The notes: a model not told the origin generated them from the letters alone. Positions 1-11,804 are shown, counted from the first letter of the stretch. The stretch is 64,000 bases of DNA from Phorcus lineatus (GCA_921293015.1 OV121090.1:34941082-35005081), one strand, 5' to 3'. Made by a program: numbers and translations.

Positions 1-866
1 CTGTCTCACAGATGGCTCCTCAGACCATCACCCCTCCACCTCCAAATGCTCTCACCTCTTGAACACATGAAGCTCTCCCCACGGCGACGCATCACATGCA
101 CTCTTCCGTTAGTTACGAACAGCTTGAACCTGCTTTCGTCTGTAAACAACACACGAGCCCAGTTCCGGTTCTGCCATCTCATTACAGTACGGGACAACCT
201 CAGTCGGTTACATCGATGAAGCGGGGTCAAGGTTACACCGCGGAATGGTCTGTACATTCGAAGACCATATCTTCGAAGTCGTCTAGTTAATGTCTGCCTA
301 CTCACAGCGTGTCCAAATGATGACACTGCAGTTGACGTCATTGTGAGAAACCGATTACGTATTAACCGTAAGTAGCAGTCTTCATTGGGTGTGGTCAAGT
401 GCGGACGTCCAGTTTCTGGTCGACCTGAGGTCTCACCAGTGTCACCAACCCGTCTCGCCAGTCTAGTAATGGTTGATGTGTGACAATTCTGGCAGGTTCT
501 GGCCACGTGGTCCTGAGTCGCACCCTGCTGCAGCATCCCAACTGCTCGCTCACGCTCCACCTGCGACAATCTTGGCATTTTCGTTTTGGTAATTCACATC
601 AGAAAGGTCGACTGAGTCAGCTCATTCTCCTTTTATACTTGAATATGGCACGTGCAACGGAATTTGCATGCTTTGCATGATCTTGTCTTTAAAATCAATA
701 TTCTTCAAAGTTATTGACACAGGTTGCATTTTATCAATGATGTCAATGAGTAGACATACCAATTATTGTTTCAGCATAACTTTGAAACCACCATATATGA
801 AATTTTGGAAATTATTTAATTTTTTATGTAAAAATATTATGTAGGCGTTTCTTTTAGACGGCAGTG
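1..866 (-). mobile_element. Tc1-like DNA transposon, one end
   Basis: The element that carries the broken transposase. Read on the - strand its 5' terminus is CACTGCCGTCTAAAAGAAAC, ending at base 866 and followed by TA at 867-868. TA is the dinucleotide target used by Tc1/mariner elements. The terminus is about 288 bp ahead of the transposase start, which is ordinary spacing for this group. The other end is outside the window. Confidence 0.75.
6..578 (-). pseudogene. Tc1-like transposase, broken, cut by window edge
   Basis: The frame reads as the N-terminal two thirds of a Tc1/mariner-superfamily transposase, which would bind the element's terminal inverted repeats and move it by cut and paste. 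A helix-turn-helix DNA-binding half (about residues 3-110) contains a GRP hook-like segment 'GRPETGRP' near residues 52-59. The start of the DDE domain follows, with the first catalytic Asp in 'VLFTDESRF' near residue 147. The copy is dead. After 'GESFMC' (about 60-66 on +) the family-like continuation 'VQEVRAFGGGGVMV' lies in another frame, so there is a small indel. In that frame an expected Trp codon has become TGA. The rest of the DDE domain would lie left of base 1. The family call is from recognised motifs and no search was done. Confidence 0.88.
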
Positions 867-885
867 TATTTTTGAGGCAGCATAA

Positions 886-1167
886 TCATTCTTTAAATTT
901 ATCAAATAAACAATTGATAAATTTACTAAGTTTTCTTTGTGTGCATAAGTCCTGAGCAGATAAGAGTTGGTTTAATTTATATAAACTGGGTCTAATTACA
1001 AAATGTTGATTAACAAACTTATTTCTTTCATACACAAATGTTGAGCAAATGTGCAATTCATCACCAACCCCAAGATGACAAAGTGGGCAGATTCTATCAA
1101 GATAGGGGACATGAGACCATCTTCCCTTTTCTACTGGTAGTGAATGGTTACTTGTACAATAAGACAA
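886..1167 (-). pseudogene. non-LTR reverse transcriptase C-terminal remnant
   Basis: A 93-residue frame with the sequence style of the C-terminal tail of animal non-LTR retrotransposon polymerases. The segment 'SNHSLPVEKGRW' is followed by a zinc-knuckle-like Cys/His cluster (CPLCHLGVGDELHICSTF) and a Lys-rich end. The usual pattern in this tail is RxSNHxLxIExGRW, then CPxCxxxxGDExHxLFxC; here the last Phe-x-Cys is changed. No polymerase core is present upstream, so this is a short dead fragment. The part at 1108-1167 is also the left edge of the 1132-bp tandem unit and is repeated at the start of each unit. Confidence 0.75.
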
Positions 1168-4100
1168 TTATCAAGCCAATTATCAAACCAATCAACCAAT
1201 CATCAAACAATCAACCAGCCAAGTGTCCCAAAGCACATTGCTTAAATGATATCTTTTCAATGATAATCCTTTTAATAGCATTTAGGGATTAATCTAAATG
1301 ACTTGCTCATGTGTTATTAAAATAGTTTACTAGAGGACTAAATGAACTATAAACAGTCATAAAATTAAAATTTCTTTCCACCTGACCTGTTTATTTACCC
1401 TCTTACACTTCCCCAACCTGACCTATTCATTCAAAATTCATTCATTAATTATTTTATTATGCATCCATATCATGATGATTTCCAAGAAGTTTCCTATTGA
1501 TTACTGATTTGTTTTATTATAAGAGAAAAACATGTATAATTATTATCCTGAATCACCTTACTGTTAATTATAAAAGTATTGCAAAGTATGTTAGAAAAAC
1601 AGTAAAATTTTAAGCTGTGGCAGGGGTTGTTTTGCCATATTTTATAGAAATACCATGGAAACAAGGACCCCATGTAAATAAGTAAATATTGGCATATGTT
1701 TTCAAAATGTTAAAAAGATTTAACCAAATAATTAAAGAACTGTTTATTTGACATTAAAGGGTGGGGAAATATGTTATTTATGATCATCAGGATGTTTGTC
1801 AGAATTGGCAGTTACACTCTTATAGAAGTGTATTTATCAATACCACGGAAACAGGTAACACGAGGGTGTTATGGCCGAGTTAATTTGCTCATAAAAAAAA
1901 TCAAAATGATCATTGATATAAAAAGTAACCGCCAAACGCTATATATATAAAATGTTCCCCAATCAGTTATTTAAGATTCGTGTATTTGTAGCCGAGCTTA
2001 TTTCGACAGATGTGAAGATACCCCACCTGGGTACTGTTCAATAATGAAGATATGATACTGAGACAATAATTACTGCAGTAGATTGAATTACTTTGATGCG
2101 GCTGAAAACACATTGAAATAAAAGAAATCTTCTTACCCAGCTTGACAAGAACAGTGTGCATAGGATATCTCAGATGGTTTGACGTCCATGTTGAGTATAT
2201 GTGGAACTTCAGTCTTCAGCATCCCAACATGACATGAGACCATCTTCCCTTTTCTACTGGTAGTGAATGGTTACTTGTACAATAAGACAATTATCAAGCC
2301 AATTATCAAACCAATCAACCAACCAACCAATCATCAAACAATCAACCAGCCAAGTGTCCCAAAGCACATTGCTTAAATGATATCTTTTCAGTGATAATCC
2401 TTTTAATAGCATTTAGGGATTAATCTAAATGACTTGCTCATGTGTTATTAAAATAGTTTACTAGAGGACTAAATGAACTATAAACAGTCATAAAATTAAA
2501 ATTTCTTTCCACCTGACCTGTTTATTTACCCTCTTTCACTTCCCCAACCTGACCTATTCATTCAAAATTCATTCATTAATTATTTTATTATGCATCCATA
2601 TCATGATGATTTCCAAGAAGTTTCCTATTGATTACTGATTTGTTTTATTATAAGAGAAAAACATGTATAATTATTATCCTGAATCACCTTACTGTTAATT
2701 ATAAAAGTATTGCAAAGTATGTTAGAAAAACAGTAAAATTTTAAGCTGTGGCAGGGGTTGTTTTGCCATATTTTATAGAAATACCATGGAAACAAGGACA
2801 CCATGTAAATAAGTAAATATTGGCATATGTTTTCAAAATGTTAAAAAGATTTAACCAAATAATTAAAGAACTGTTTATTTGACATTAAAGGGTGGGGAAA
2901 TATGTTATTTATGATCATCAGGATGTTTGTCAGAATTGGCAGTTACACTCTTATAGAAGTGTATTTATCAATACCACGGAAACAGGTAACACGAGGGTGT
3001 TATGGCCGAGGTAATTTGCTCATAAAAAAAAATCAAAATGATCATTGATATAAAAAGTAACCGCCAAACGCTATATATATAAAATGTTCCCCAATCAGTT
3101 ATTTAAGATTCGTGTATTTGTAGCCGAGCTTATTTCGACAGATGTGAAGATACCCCACCTGGGTACTGTTCAATAATGAAGATATGATACTGAGACAATA
3201 ATTACTGCAGTAGATTGAATTACTTTGATGCGGCTGAAAACACATTGAAATAAAAGAAATCTTCTTACCCAGCTTGACAAGAACAGTGTGCATAGGATAT
3301 CTCAGATGGTTTGACGTCCATGTTGAGTATATGTGGAACTTCAGTCTTCAGCATCCCAACATGACATGAGACCATCTTCCCTTTTCTACTGGTAGTGAAT
3401 GGTTACTTGTACAATAAGACAATTATCAAGCCAATTATCAAACCAATCAACCAACCAACCAATCATCAAACAATCAACCAGCCAAGTGTCCCAAAGCACA
3501 TTGCTTAAATGATATCTTTTCAGTGATAATCCTTTTAATAGCATTTAGGGATTAATCTAAATGACTTGCTCATGTGTTATTAAAATAGTTTACTAGAGGA
3601 CTAAATGAACTATAAACAGTCATAAAATTAAAATTTCTTTCCACCTGACCTGTTTATTTACCCTCTTACACTTCCCCAACCTGACCTATTCATTCAAAAT
3701 TCATTCATTAATTATTTTATTATGCATCCATATCATGATGATTTCCAAGAAGTTTCCTATTGATTACTGATTTGTTTTATTATAAGAGAAAAACATGTAT
3801 AATTATTATCCTGAATCACCTTACTGTTAATTATAAAAGTATTGCAAAGTATGTTAGAAAAACAGTAAAATTTTAAGCTGTGGCAGGGGTTGTTTTGCCA
3901 TATTTTATAGAAATACCATGGAAACAAGGACACCATGTAAATAAGTAAATATTGGCATATGTTTTCAAAATGTTAAAAAGATTTAACCAAATAATTAAAG
4001 AACTGTTTATTTGACATTAAAGGGTGGGGAAATATGTTATTTATGATCATCAGGATGTTTGTCAGAATTGGCAGTTACACTCTTATAGAAGTGTATTTAT

Positions 4101-6835
4101 CAATACCACGGAAACAGGTAACACGAGGGTGTTATGGCCGAGGTAATTTGCTCATAAAAAAAAATCAAAATGATCATTGATATAAAAAGTAACCGCCAAA
4201 CGCTATATATATAAAATGTTCCCCAATCAGTTATTTAAGATTCGTGTATTTGTAGCCGAGCTTATTTCGACAGATGTGAAGATACCCCACCTGGGTACTG
4301 TTCAATAATGAAGATATGATACTGAGACAATAATTACTGCAGTAGATTGAATTACTTTGATGCGGCTGAAAACACATTGAAATAAAAGAAATCTTCTTAC
4401 CCAGCTTGACAAGAACAGTGTGCATAGGATATCTCAGATGGTTTGACGTCCATGTTGAGTATATGTGGAACTTCAGTCTTCAGCATCCCAACATGACATG
4501 AGACCATCTTCCCTTTTCTACTGGTAGTGAATGGTTACTTGTACAATAAGACAATTATCAAGCCAATTATCAAACCAATCAACCAACCAACCAATCATCA
4601 AACAATCAACCAGCCAAGTGTCCCAAAGCACATTGCTTAAATGATATCTTTTCAGTGATAATCCTTTTAATAGCATTTAGGGATTAATCTAAATGACTTG
4701 CTCATGTGTTATTAAAATAGTTTACTAGAGGACTAAATGAACTATAAACAGCCATAAAATTAAAATTTCTTTCCACCTGACCTGTTTATTTACCCTCTTA
4801 CACTTCCCCAACCTGACCTATTCATTCAAAATTCATTCATTAATTATTTTATTATGCATCCATATCATGATGATTTCCAAGAAGTTTCCTATTGATTACT
4901 GATTTGTTTTATTATAAGAGAAAAACATGTATAATTATTATCCTGAATCACCTTACTGTTAATTATAAAAGTATTGCAAAGTATGTTAGAAAAACAGTAA
5001 AATTTTAAGCTGTGGCAGGGGTTGTTTTGCCATATTTTATAGAAATACCATGGAAACAAGGACACCATGTAAATAAGTAAATATTGGCATATGTTTTCAA
5101 AATGTTAAAAAGATTTAACCAAATAATTAAAGAACTGTTTATTTGACATTAAAGGGTGGGGAAATATGTTATTTATGATCATCAGGATGTTTGTCAGAAT
5201 TGGCAGTTACACTCTTATAGAAGTGTATTTATCAATACCACGGAAACAGGTAACACGAGGGTGTTATGGCCGAGTTAATTTGCTCATAAAAAAAAATCAA
5301 AATGATCATTGATATAAAAAGTAACCGCCAAACGCTATATATATAAAATGTTCCCCAATCAGTTATTTAAGATTCGTGTATTTGTAGCCGAGCTTATTTC
5401 GACAGATGTGAAGATACCCCACCTGGGTACTGTTCAATAATGAAGATATGATACTGAGACAATAATTACTGCAGTAGATTGAATTACTTTGATGCGGCTG
5501 AAAACACATTGAAATAAAAGAAATCTTCTTACCCAGCTTGACAAGAACAGTGTGCATAGGATATCTCAGATGGTTTGACGTCCATGTTGAGTATATGTGG
5601 AACTTCAGTCTTCAGCATCCCAACATGACATGAGACCATCTTCCCTTTTCTACTGGTAGTGAATGGTTACTTGTACAATAAGACAATTATCAAGCCAATT
5701 ATCAAACCAATCAACCAACCAACCAATCATCAAACAATCAACCAGCCAAGTGTCCCAAAGCACATTGCTTAAATGATATCTTTTCAGTGATAATCCTTTT
5801 AATAGCATTTAGGGATTAATCTAAATGACTTGCTCATGTGTTATTAAAATAGTTTACTAGAGGACTAAATGAACTATAAACAGCCATAAAATTAAAATTT
5901 CTTTCCACCTGACCTGTTTATTTACCCTCTTACACTTCCCCAACCTGACCTATTCATTCAAAATTCATTCATTAATTATTTTATTATGCATCCATATCAT
6001 AATGATTTCCAAGAAGTTTCCTATTGATTACTGATTTGTTTTATTATAAGAGAAAAACATGTATAATTATTATCCTGAATCACCTTACTGTTAATTATAA
6101 AAGTATTGCAAAGTATGTTAGAAAAACAGTAAAATTTTAAGCTGTGGCAGGGGTTGTTTTGCCATATTTTATAGAAATACCATGGAAACAAGGACACCAT
6201 GTAAATAAGTAAATATTGGCATATGTTTTCAAAATGTTAAAAAGATTTAACCAAATAATTAAAGAACTGTTTATTTGACATTAAAGGGTGGGGAAATATG
6301 TTATTTATGATCATCAGGATGTTTGTCAGAATTGGCAGTTACACTCTTATAGAAGTGTATTTATCAATACCACGGAAACAGGTAACACGAGGGTGTTATG
6401 GCCGAGTTAATTTGCTCATAAAAAAAAATCAAAATGATCATTGATATAAAAAGTAACCGCCAAACGCTATATATATAAAATGTTCCCCAATCAGTTATTT
6501 AAGATTCGTGTATTTGTAGCTGAGCTTATTTCGACAGATGTGAAGATACCCCACCTGGGTACTGTTCAATAATGAAGATATGATACTGAGACAATAATTA
6601 CTGCAGTAGATTGAATTACTTTGATGCGGCTGAAAACACATTGCTTAAATGATATCTTTTCAATGATAATCCTTTTAATAGCATTTAGGGATTAATCTAA
6701 ATGACTTGCTCATGTGTTATTAAAATAGTTTACTAGAGGACTAAATGAACTATAAACAGCCATAAAATTAAAATTTCTTTCCACCTGACCTGTTTATTTA
6801 CCCTCTTACACTTCCCCAACCTGACTTATTTATCT
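1108..6835. repeat. 1132-bp tandem array, five units plus a fragment
   Basis: The same sequence returns at 1108, 2231, 3363, 4495 and 5627. The first unit is 1123 bp (8 bp fewer in a CCAA-rich run and one A fewer in an A-run); the next three are exactly 1132 bp. Copies differ at only a few bases, so amplification or homogenisation was recent. The fifth unit is cut short at about 6643 and joined to a later part of the unit, giving a sixth partial copy up to about 6835. Each unit starts with about 60 bp of the reverse-transcriptase remnant. A 64-codon frame on - recurs in four copies (1967-2161, 3099-3293, 4231-4425, 5363-5557). It is identical only because the DNA is, and I do not call it a gene. 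Confidence 0.97.
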
Positions 6836-7611
6836 ACCCTCTCCCACCTCCCCCACCTGACCTGTTTATTTACTCTCTCCCACCTCCTCCACCTGACCTG
6901 TTTATCTACCCTCTCCCACCTCCCCCACCTGACCTATTTATCTACCATCTCCCATCTCCCCCACCTGACCTGTTTATTTACTCTCTCCCACCTCCCCCAC
7001 CTGACCTGTTTATCTTCTCTCTCCCACTTCCCCCATCTTACCTGTTTATCTACCCTCTCCCACCTCCCCAACCTGACCTATTTATCTACCCTCTCCCACC
7101 TCCCCCACCTGACCTGTTTATTTAACCTCTCCCACCTCCCCCATCTGACCTGTTTATCTTCTCTCTCCAACCACCACTATCTCACCTGTTTATACCCTCT
7201 CCCGCTTCCCCTACCTGACCTGTTTATCTACCCTCTCCCACCTCCCCCATCTGACCTGTTTATCAACCCTCTCCCACCTCCCCGATCTCACCTGTTTATC
7301 TACCCTCTCCCACCTCCCCTGTCTCACCTGTTTATCTACCTTCTTACACTTCCCCCATCTTACCTGTTTATCTACCCTCTCCCACCTCCCCCACCTGACC
7401 TGTTTATCTACCCTCTCCCATCTCCCCCACCTGACCTGTTTATTTACTCTCTCCCACCTCCCCCACCTGACCTGTTTATTTACTCTCTCCCACTTCCCCT
7501 ACCTGACCTGTTTATCTTCTCTCTCCCACCTCCCTTATCTGACCTGTTTATCTTCTCTCTCCCACCTCCCTTATCTGACCTGTTTATCTACCCTCTCCCA
7601 CCTCCCCTACC
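6781..7611. repeat. 36-bp pyrimidine-rich minisatellite, about 23 copies
   Basis: Tandem copies of a unit close to CCACCTGACCTGTTTATCTA followed by CCCTCTCCCACCTCCC, about 36 bp, with scattered substitutions (TTTATT, TTCTCT, GATCTCACC variants). The array begins inside the sixth partial copy of the 1132-bp unit. That unit already carries one and a half copies of the motif (for example 1378-1432), so the seed can be seen in place. Strong C/T bias on +. No coding potential. Confidence 0.95.
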
Positions 7612-8426
7612 AATACGAAAATGATTAACCTTTTATCCTTTGCAAGTTGAGGGGTAAGCTTTTCTTTTCTTTTCTTTAATTCTAACTTGGTGCTTCTAGT
7701 CCTTGTAAGAAAAATAATAATTAAATCATGAATACTTATAGCTGTACATGGTTTTTCTTTTGAGTAGCATGCCTCCCTCTTAACATTGTTTCATATTGCA
7801 ATGATGGCTACATATAGAATAAGGGGCTGGAAATTTTTTCCAAATATTTCATTTAAATGAATTACCTTAACCTTTTTTTGTTTTGTAAGTAAGTGAGATG
7901 GTATTTTGGGGCCCTATGTACTAGAATCATCATCCCACGCAGTGCCTATACTTGAGCCAGCCTCAGTGACTTGCTAAGATAGGCCTCTCCAACTTTTCAG
8001 CAAAGAAGGCGCTGCACCCAAAACACAAATTTGGACAGGTTGGCAGCAATGATTAGTTAGCCAGTGATAGACTAGTGCATGTTAGAGCCATGCTGGGGAA
8101 GATGAACTAAAATATACTGGTTGTGAACTCTGAAACATGTGACATAACCTTTCATGCCTTATGGATAACATGTTGTATTGGTGGTGGTTGTATCGGTCCT
8201 CAAGTCTAGTTTTACGCTGTCCCAATGTCTTTATCACTGTAACCCTCCATGGACGTTTATACTGTATACCATCCTTACTAGTTCTCATTATCAGACAGCC
8301 TAGATTTGAATTTGAATTATAATAAAACCTTTTCAATAATAATCCAAACAGTATGTTTATCACCTAATGTGTAAACATTTTGAATATCCCCATGTTCTTG
8401 TAAGATGCACAGGGATAGTTAGTGAT
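7612..8426. other. no gene seen
   Basis: Unique AT-rich sequence after the minisatellite. A 93-codon frame on - (8082-8363) has no recognisable domain and I treat it as chance. Nothing else supported. Confidence 0.5.
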
Positions 8427-8925
8427 TGTCACGAGGTTGTTGGCTAAGACCCAGTGGTCAGAGCAGGCGAGCACAGCTAAAACCGCAAATAGTCAGAGCA
8501 AGTGAACACCCGAGTGCAACATGTGGCTATAAAGCCTAGGTATCTGCTGTACACGTCACTTGCGTCAAGTCATCGGTCGGGTCATGTGGTGAGTTTTGTT
8601 TGACAGAACGTATCGGAATAGTCCTTATTGAAATGTTGCTGTTTTTGCAAAGATTGTATTTGTTACTATGTTTGTGTAGATGAAGCTGTTGGGTTTTAAC
8701 GCCGCCATTCGGAGCTGTAATTTAATACAGTTGGAAAGTTGAAACCCTAGGAACAGATCCTGAGTGGAGTAAGTATATTGTTGTTTTGTATTTTGTGAAA
8801 TATAAAGTATTTGAATTAGAATAATTTACATTATTTGTGAAAAAGGTATAAAGCATGTATAGTGATATTAGTGTTTACTTATGGGTGTGTTGTTGTTTAA
8901 GTTTATCCAAGTGACGTCGGATTAA

Positions 8926-8940
8926 AGGTCATCATGACCT
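8926..8940. promoter_or_regulatory. perfect ERE-type palindrome
   Basis: AGGTCATCATGACCT is an exact AGGTCA inverted repeat with a 3-bp spacer, the consensus site for oestrogen-receptor-type nuclear receptors. It lies 6 bp after a TGACGTC core. A 12-base specific match can occur by chance in 64 kb only rarely. Occupancy cannot be judged from sequence. Confidence 0.45.
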
Positions 8941-9104
8941 GGACGTAGTAAATGACCGTCGGATCAAGGGAGGGCCGAGATCCGAGTTGCTACACAGGAG
9001 TGCAGTTGAATGACCATACAGGAATACAGGGTTGCCTGTCGTCCCATTGTGACGTCAGAGAAGTTATGGTAGAATTGTGATGTTACATAAGAGTGTACTG
9101 GCCG

Positions 9105-9155
9105 CACCGAGTCGGTGGGGTACAGTGGCGGCCTAAAGTTGGCCTGGGTGTACCC
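9105..9155. other. two adjoining GC-rich hairpins
   Basis: CACCGAGTCGGTG (9105-9117) is a 6-bp perfect stem with a single-base centre. It directly abuts a second stem, GGGTACA (9118-9124) with TGTACCC (9149-9155), which has an inner GGCC/GGCC pairing. The pair sits in the GC-richer stretch. Function unknown; they may be part of a mobile element. Confidence 0.5.
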
Positions 9156-9200
9156 TGAGGGGCGGGCGTATCATGTGACCCCGTCGGAAATCACCCAGAG

Positions 9201-10484
9201 AACTTTCATGTATTGTTCATGAAGTGATGTTTGTGAACTTTTATCTTTGTGGGTGTTTTGCATTATTTGTATGTGATTCCTTGATGGAATTAGATGTTTT
9301 AACTATTTATCCATCTAAAGTGTTAAGCTTACTTGACAATCATTTGTCTGACTGATAAATTTGTATTCAATTCTTATATTGAATTAGATGTGCTAAACTC
9401 TCATATATACTAATTGTAATGTTTTGCTTGACATTCACCGATGGGATTGATAATAATTTGATGGTTTGAATTGTCGTGTGAGTTGATAATTCGAGAATTT
9501 AAATTGATTTAATTAACACACTTTGCATTTAAGGTAACTGATTTCAGAGTAAAAAAAGTTGATCTGAAGTGTTTGTATAAGATCATTGGGTGGCAGATGT
9601 AACATGTTTTTCAAATTCGTTTTGTCCCTTTTAGTTATGATGCTATAGGTTAGCCTAGTCCAATCTTATGAATAATTTAGATCTTGTATTGCAGCTCTAT
9701 ACCAACTAATACAGAACTAACTTCACTGAGGCACGTTGAAGTATGCATGGCATGAATGCACCCTAGCTAGCAAACATCATCTGAGTTTATGTTTTCAGGT
9801 TTTTGCAGCTCCTATGGCACCATATCCAAACCCCGCGTCTTCGTTCCTAATTTTATTGTAAAGTAATTGTATAAACCTGGTTATTTTTGGTGTTGTAATA
9901 AACTTTGTTAAATCATCATCTAATTGTTTTCTCTGAGAACCACAGTCACATTGTGACAGTGATATATGTACACCTGAGACTGTGTACCTTAGCAACAGAT
10001 ATTCGTTTTTAAAAACCTCTAATTATCAATTCAGTGAACCAAATTAGATATCTTATAAAACAAACAGCGACCTTGTCCCATGCACTGTATATTCTATGGA
10101 TTGTGGATTTTTCTACATAGTGCTTGTATGTGACATTGTATTAACTTATTGAGATTGAAGGTGTCGCAATTAATAGTATGTGTCTCCTCGTGATATTGTT
10201 CAATTGACATTATTTGCTCCTGATGCATCCCAGGGTTCCCCTTGTGTTCCAAAAACACCCACTTCCTGTCCAGACAGCCAATCAGATGAAGAGTGCTGAA
10301 GCAGGGTTTCAAGTGTCAATGAAGTTGAACAATTTCTTGACCATAATTTGAAGTGGATTTAAAGAATACTGTAGATATAACTTTGCAAATCAGTTCTTTC
10401 TTCCTTAGATTAAAATTTGATGTTGTTTGATTGTTTTTGGGTCTTGAAATCTTAGTTGATTTTCTCAATATTTTTAATATTTAA
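9201..10484. other. no gene seen
   Basis: AT-rich sequence. Two - strand frames (9795-9995 and 10094-10312) show no domain and ordinary chance composition. Nothing supported. Confidence 0.5.
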
Positions 10485-10541
10485 AGGGGTTTGGATGGGG
10501 GGGGAGGGGTTTGGATGGGGGGGGGGGGGGGGGGGGGGGGG
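10485..10541. repeat. G-rich tract ending in a 25-G homopolymer
   Basis: Two GGGGTTTGGAT motifs with G-runs lead into 25 consecutive Gs (10517-10541). The + strand could fold as a G-quadruplex. Homopolymer length is likely to be unreliable in the assembly. Confidence 0.9.
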
Positions 10542-11500
10542 AGGTTCACCTATTTAAATGTTGACCCCCGAGGGTAAGCCAATCACCAGGCAGTAAACTC
10601 AGTTGTACAGAGCCATATTACTTCCTGCTGTAACATTTTTCCTTCATGAACTTTTTTACAATATCTAGTTTTTAAAATTTATTTTCAATACCTTTACTTT
10701 GTTTATTAATGAAGGAAAAATATTATTTGTGTTCATCATTGCTCATCAGCAACAGAGAGAGAAACCAGCCAATCTCCCCTCGGGCACAATTTTCTTATTA
10801 ACCCAATTTAGATGTTTACAGCAATTTAGCTTTGGCATCCGATATCATTACTCTAATCAAGGGTATTCAATTTGTGCTGATTTCATCTCCAGCTAGGACC
10901 TGTCTGATAACAGTAATGTCCATTCTAGCTGCTGCTATCAGTATGAGAATGTAAAATTGATGGGTATTCAAATTCTAGACATATTTTTACTTGTTCTATG
11001 AGTTAGGATTTTTGTGTCTAGGAAAGGGCTTTATTAAATAAATGTGTCAGTTTCTTCAGTTATTTTTCTTAGAGTTAGACATAAAAAAAAATAAGGATTA
11101 GGATCCCAATAAAGATTTCTTTTTGGAATGACATGAGGCAGAAGCAGTTATTTGTTGACAAATAATATACTTTACACTATGAAAAGTTGTAGGAACCATT
11201 TATCATGTCCTGAAATAAATTTCAATAGTGATTTGTTTTGTCAAATGATTGTTTGATGTTCATGTCATTGTGAAGAAACTTGGAATTTAATGTTTTCAGT
11301 ATTACGTGTTAATTTGCATGACAGCTTCAATTCAACAAGGAAGGCTTTAAAGTTTACATCACCACCAACATATTTCACTAATTTCTTTGGAATATATGAA
11401 TATCTGATTACAATATTGTATAGTGCGTCACAGGTCGTTACTCAAATATGTTCAGTTTGGTAATGAAAGCCGTTTTTTAATGCCACTTTTGATGGGCCGC
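10542..11500. other. no gene seen
   Basis: AT-rich. A 65-codon + frame at 10699-10896 has no recognisable features. Nothing supported. Confidence 0.5.
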
Positions 11501-11556
11501 TTAGATCTATTTGGCCATAAACCAGTGAATGCATGAATGGTCACACGCTCTTTTTG

Positions 11557-11700
11557 TGACGTCATAAACAGAATCATTGCTTCGTGAACTTTATTACTCG
11601 CTCGTGTAAGATAACGCAGTGTAATATTTATACGGCGATATTAAACTAGTGTAATACCGATCCCCGTATGACGTCATAATAGTGTGTGGTTGTGACGTCA
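11557..11700. promoter_or_regulatory. cluster of three perfect CRE palindromes
   Basis: TGACGTCA occurs at 11557-11564, 11669-11676 and 11693-11700, with a further GACGTC near 11712 and a TTACGTCA at about 12174. TGACGTCA is the CREB/ATF full site. Three in 144 bp is far above chance. The surrounding sequence is CpG-richer and runs into the foldback palindrome at 11805, so the cluster may belong to a mobile element and not to a host promoter. I cannot tell which. Confidence 0.5.
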
Positions 11701-11804
11701 CAATCTTGGCACCGACGTCTCAATGGCGGCTTAGTCGCGGAAATGCTTTGTTCAGTACACTTTCGGTAATAATGCTTGATTACTGAGGTCAAGTAATAAA
11801 CAGA

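Larger units (their letters stand above)
8427..9200 (+). promoter_or_regulatory. GC-richer promoter-like or LTR-like stretch
   Basis: The segment stands out from its AT-rich surroundings by CpG content. It has TGTCACGAGG at 8427 (an LTR-like beginning), a TATAAAG at 8528-8534, possible splice donors (GTGAGT near 8590; GTAAGTAT at 8769), CRE-like TGACGTC sites (8911-8920 and about 9050), a perfect palindromic nuclear-receptor site at 8926-8940 and two hairpins at 9105-9155. No downstream coding exon is recognised and no flanking target duplication was found for an LTR reading. It could be a distal first exon or promoter of a + strand gene, or a solo LTR. Both are inference. Confidence 0.3.

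Noticed and set aside
1967-5557. The same 64-codon frame four times on the - strand, as if a gene family
   Set aside because: Identical because the whole 1132-bp unit is duplicated. No domain, no ATG context or codon signal.
9104-9117. GCACCGAGTCGGTG matches the last hairpin of the SpCas9 tracrRNA/guide scaffold
   Set aside because: Only a 14-base palindromic match, with no other scaffold parts, no repeats and no cas genes. The setting is animal DNA. Coincidence.
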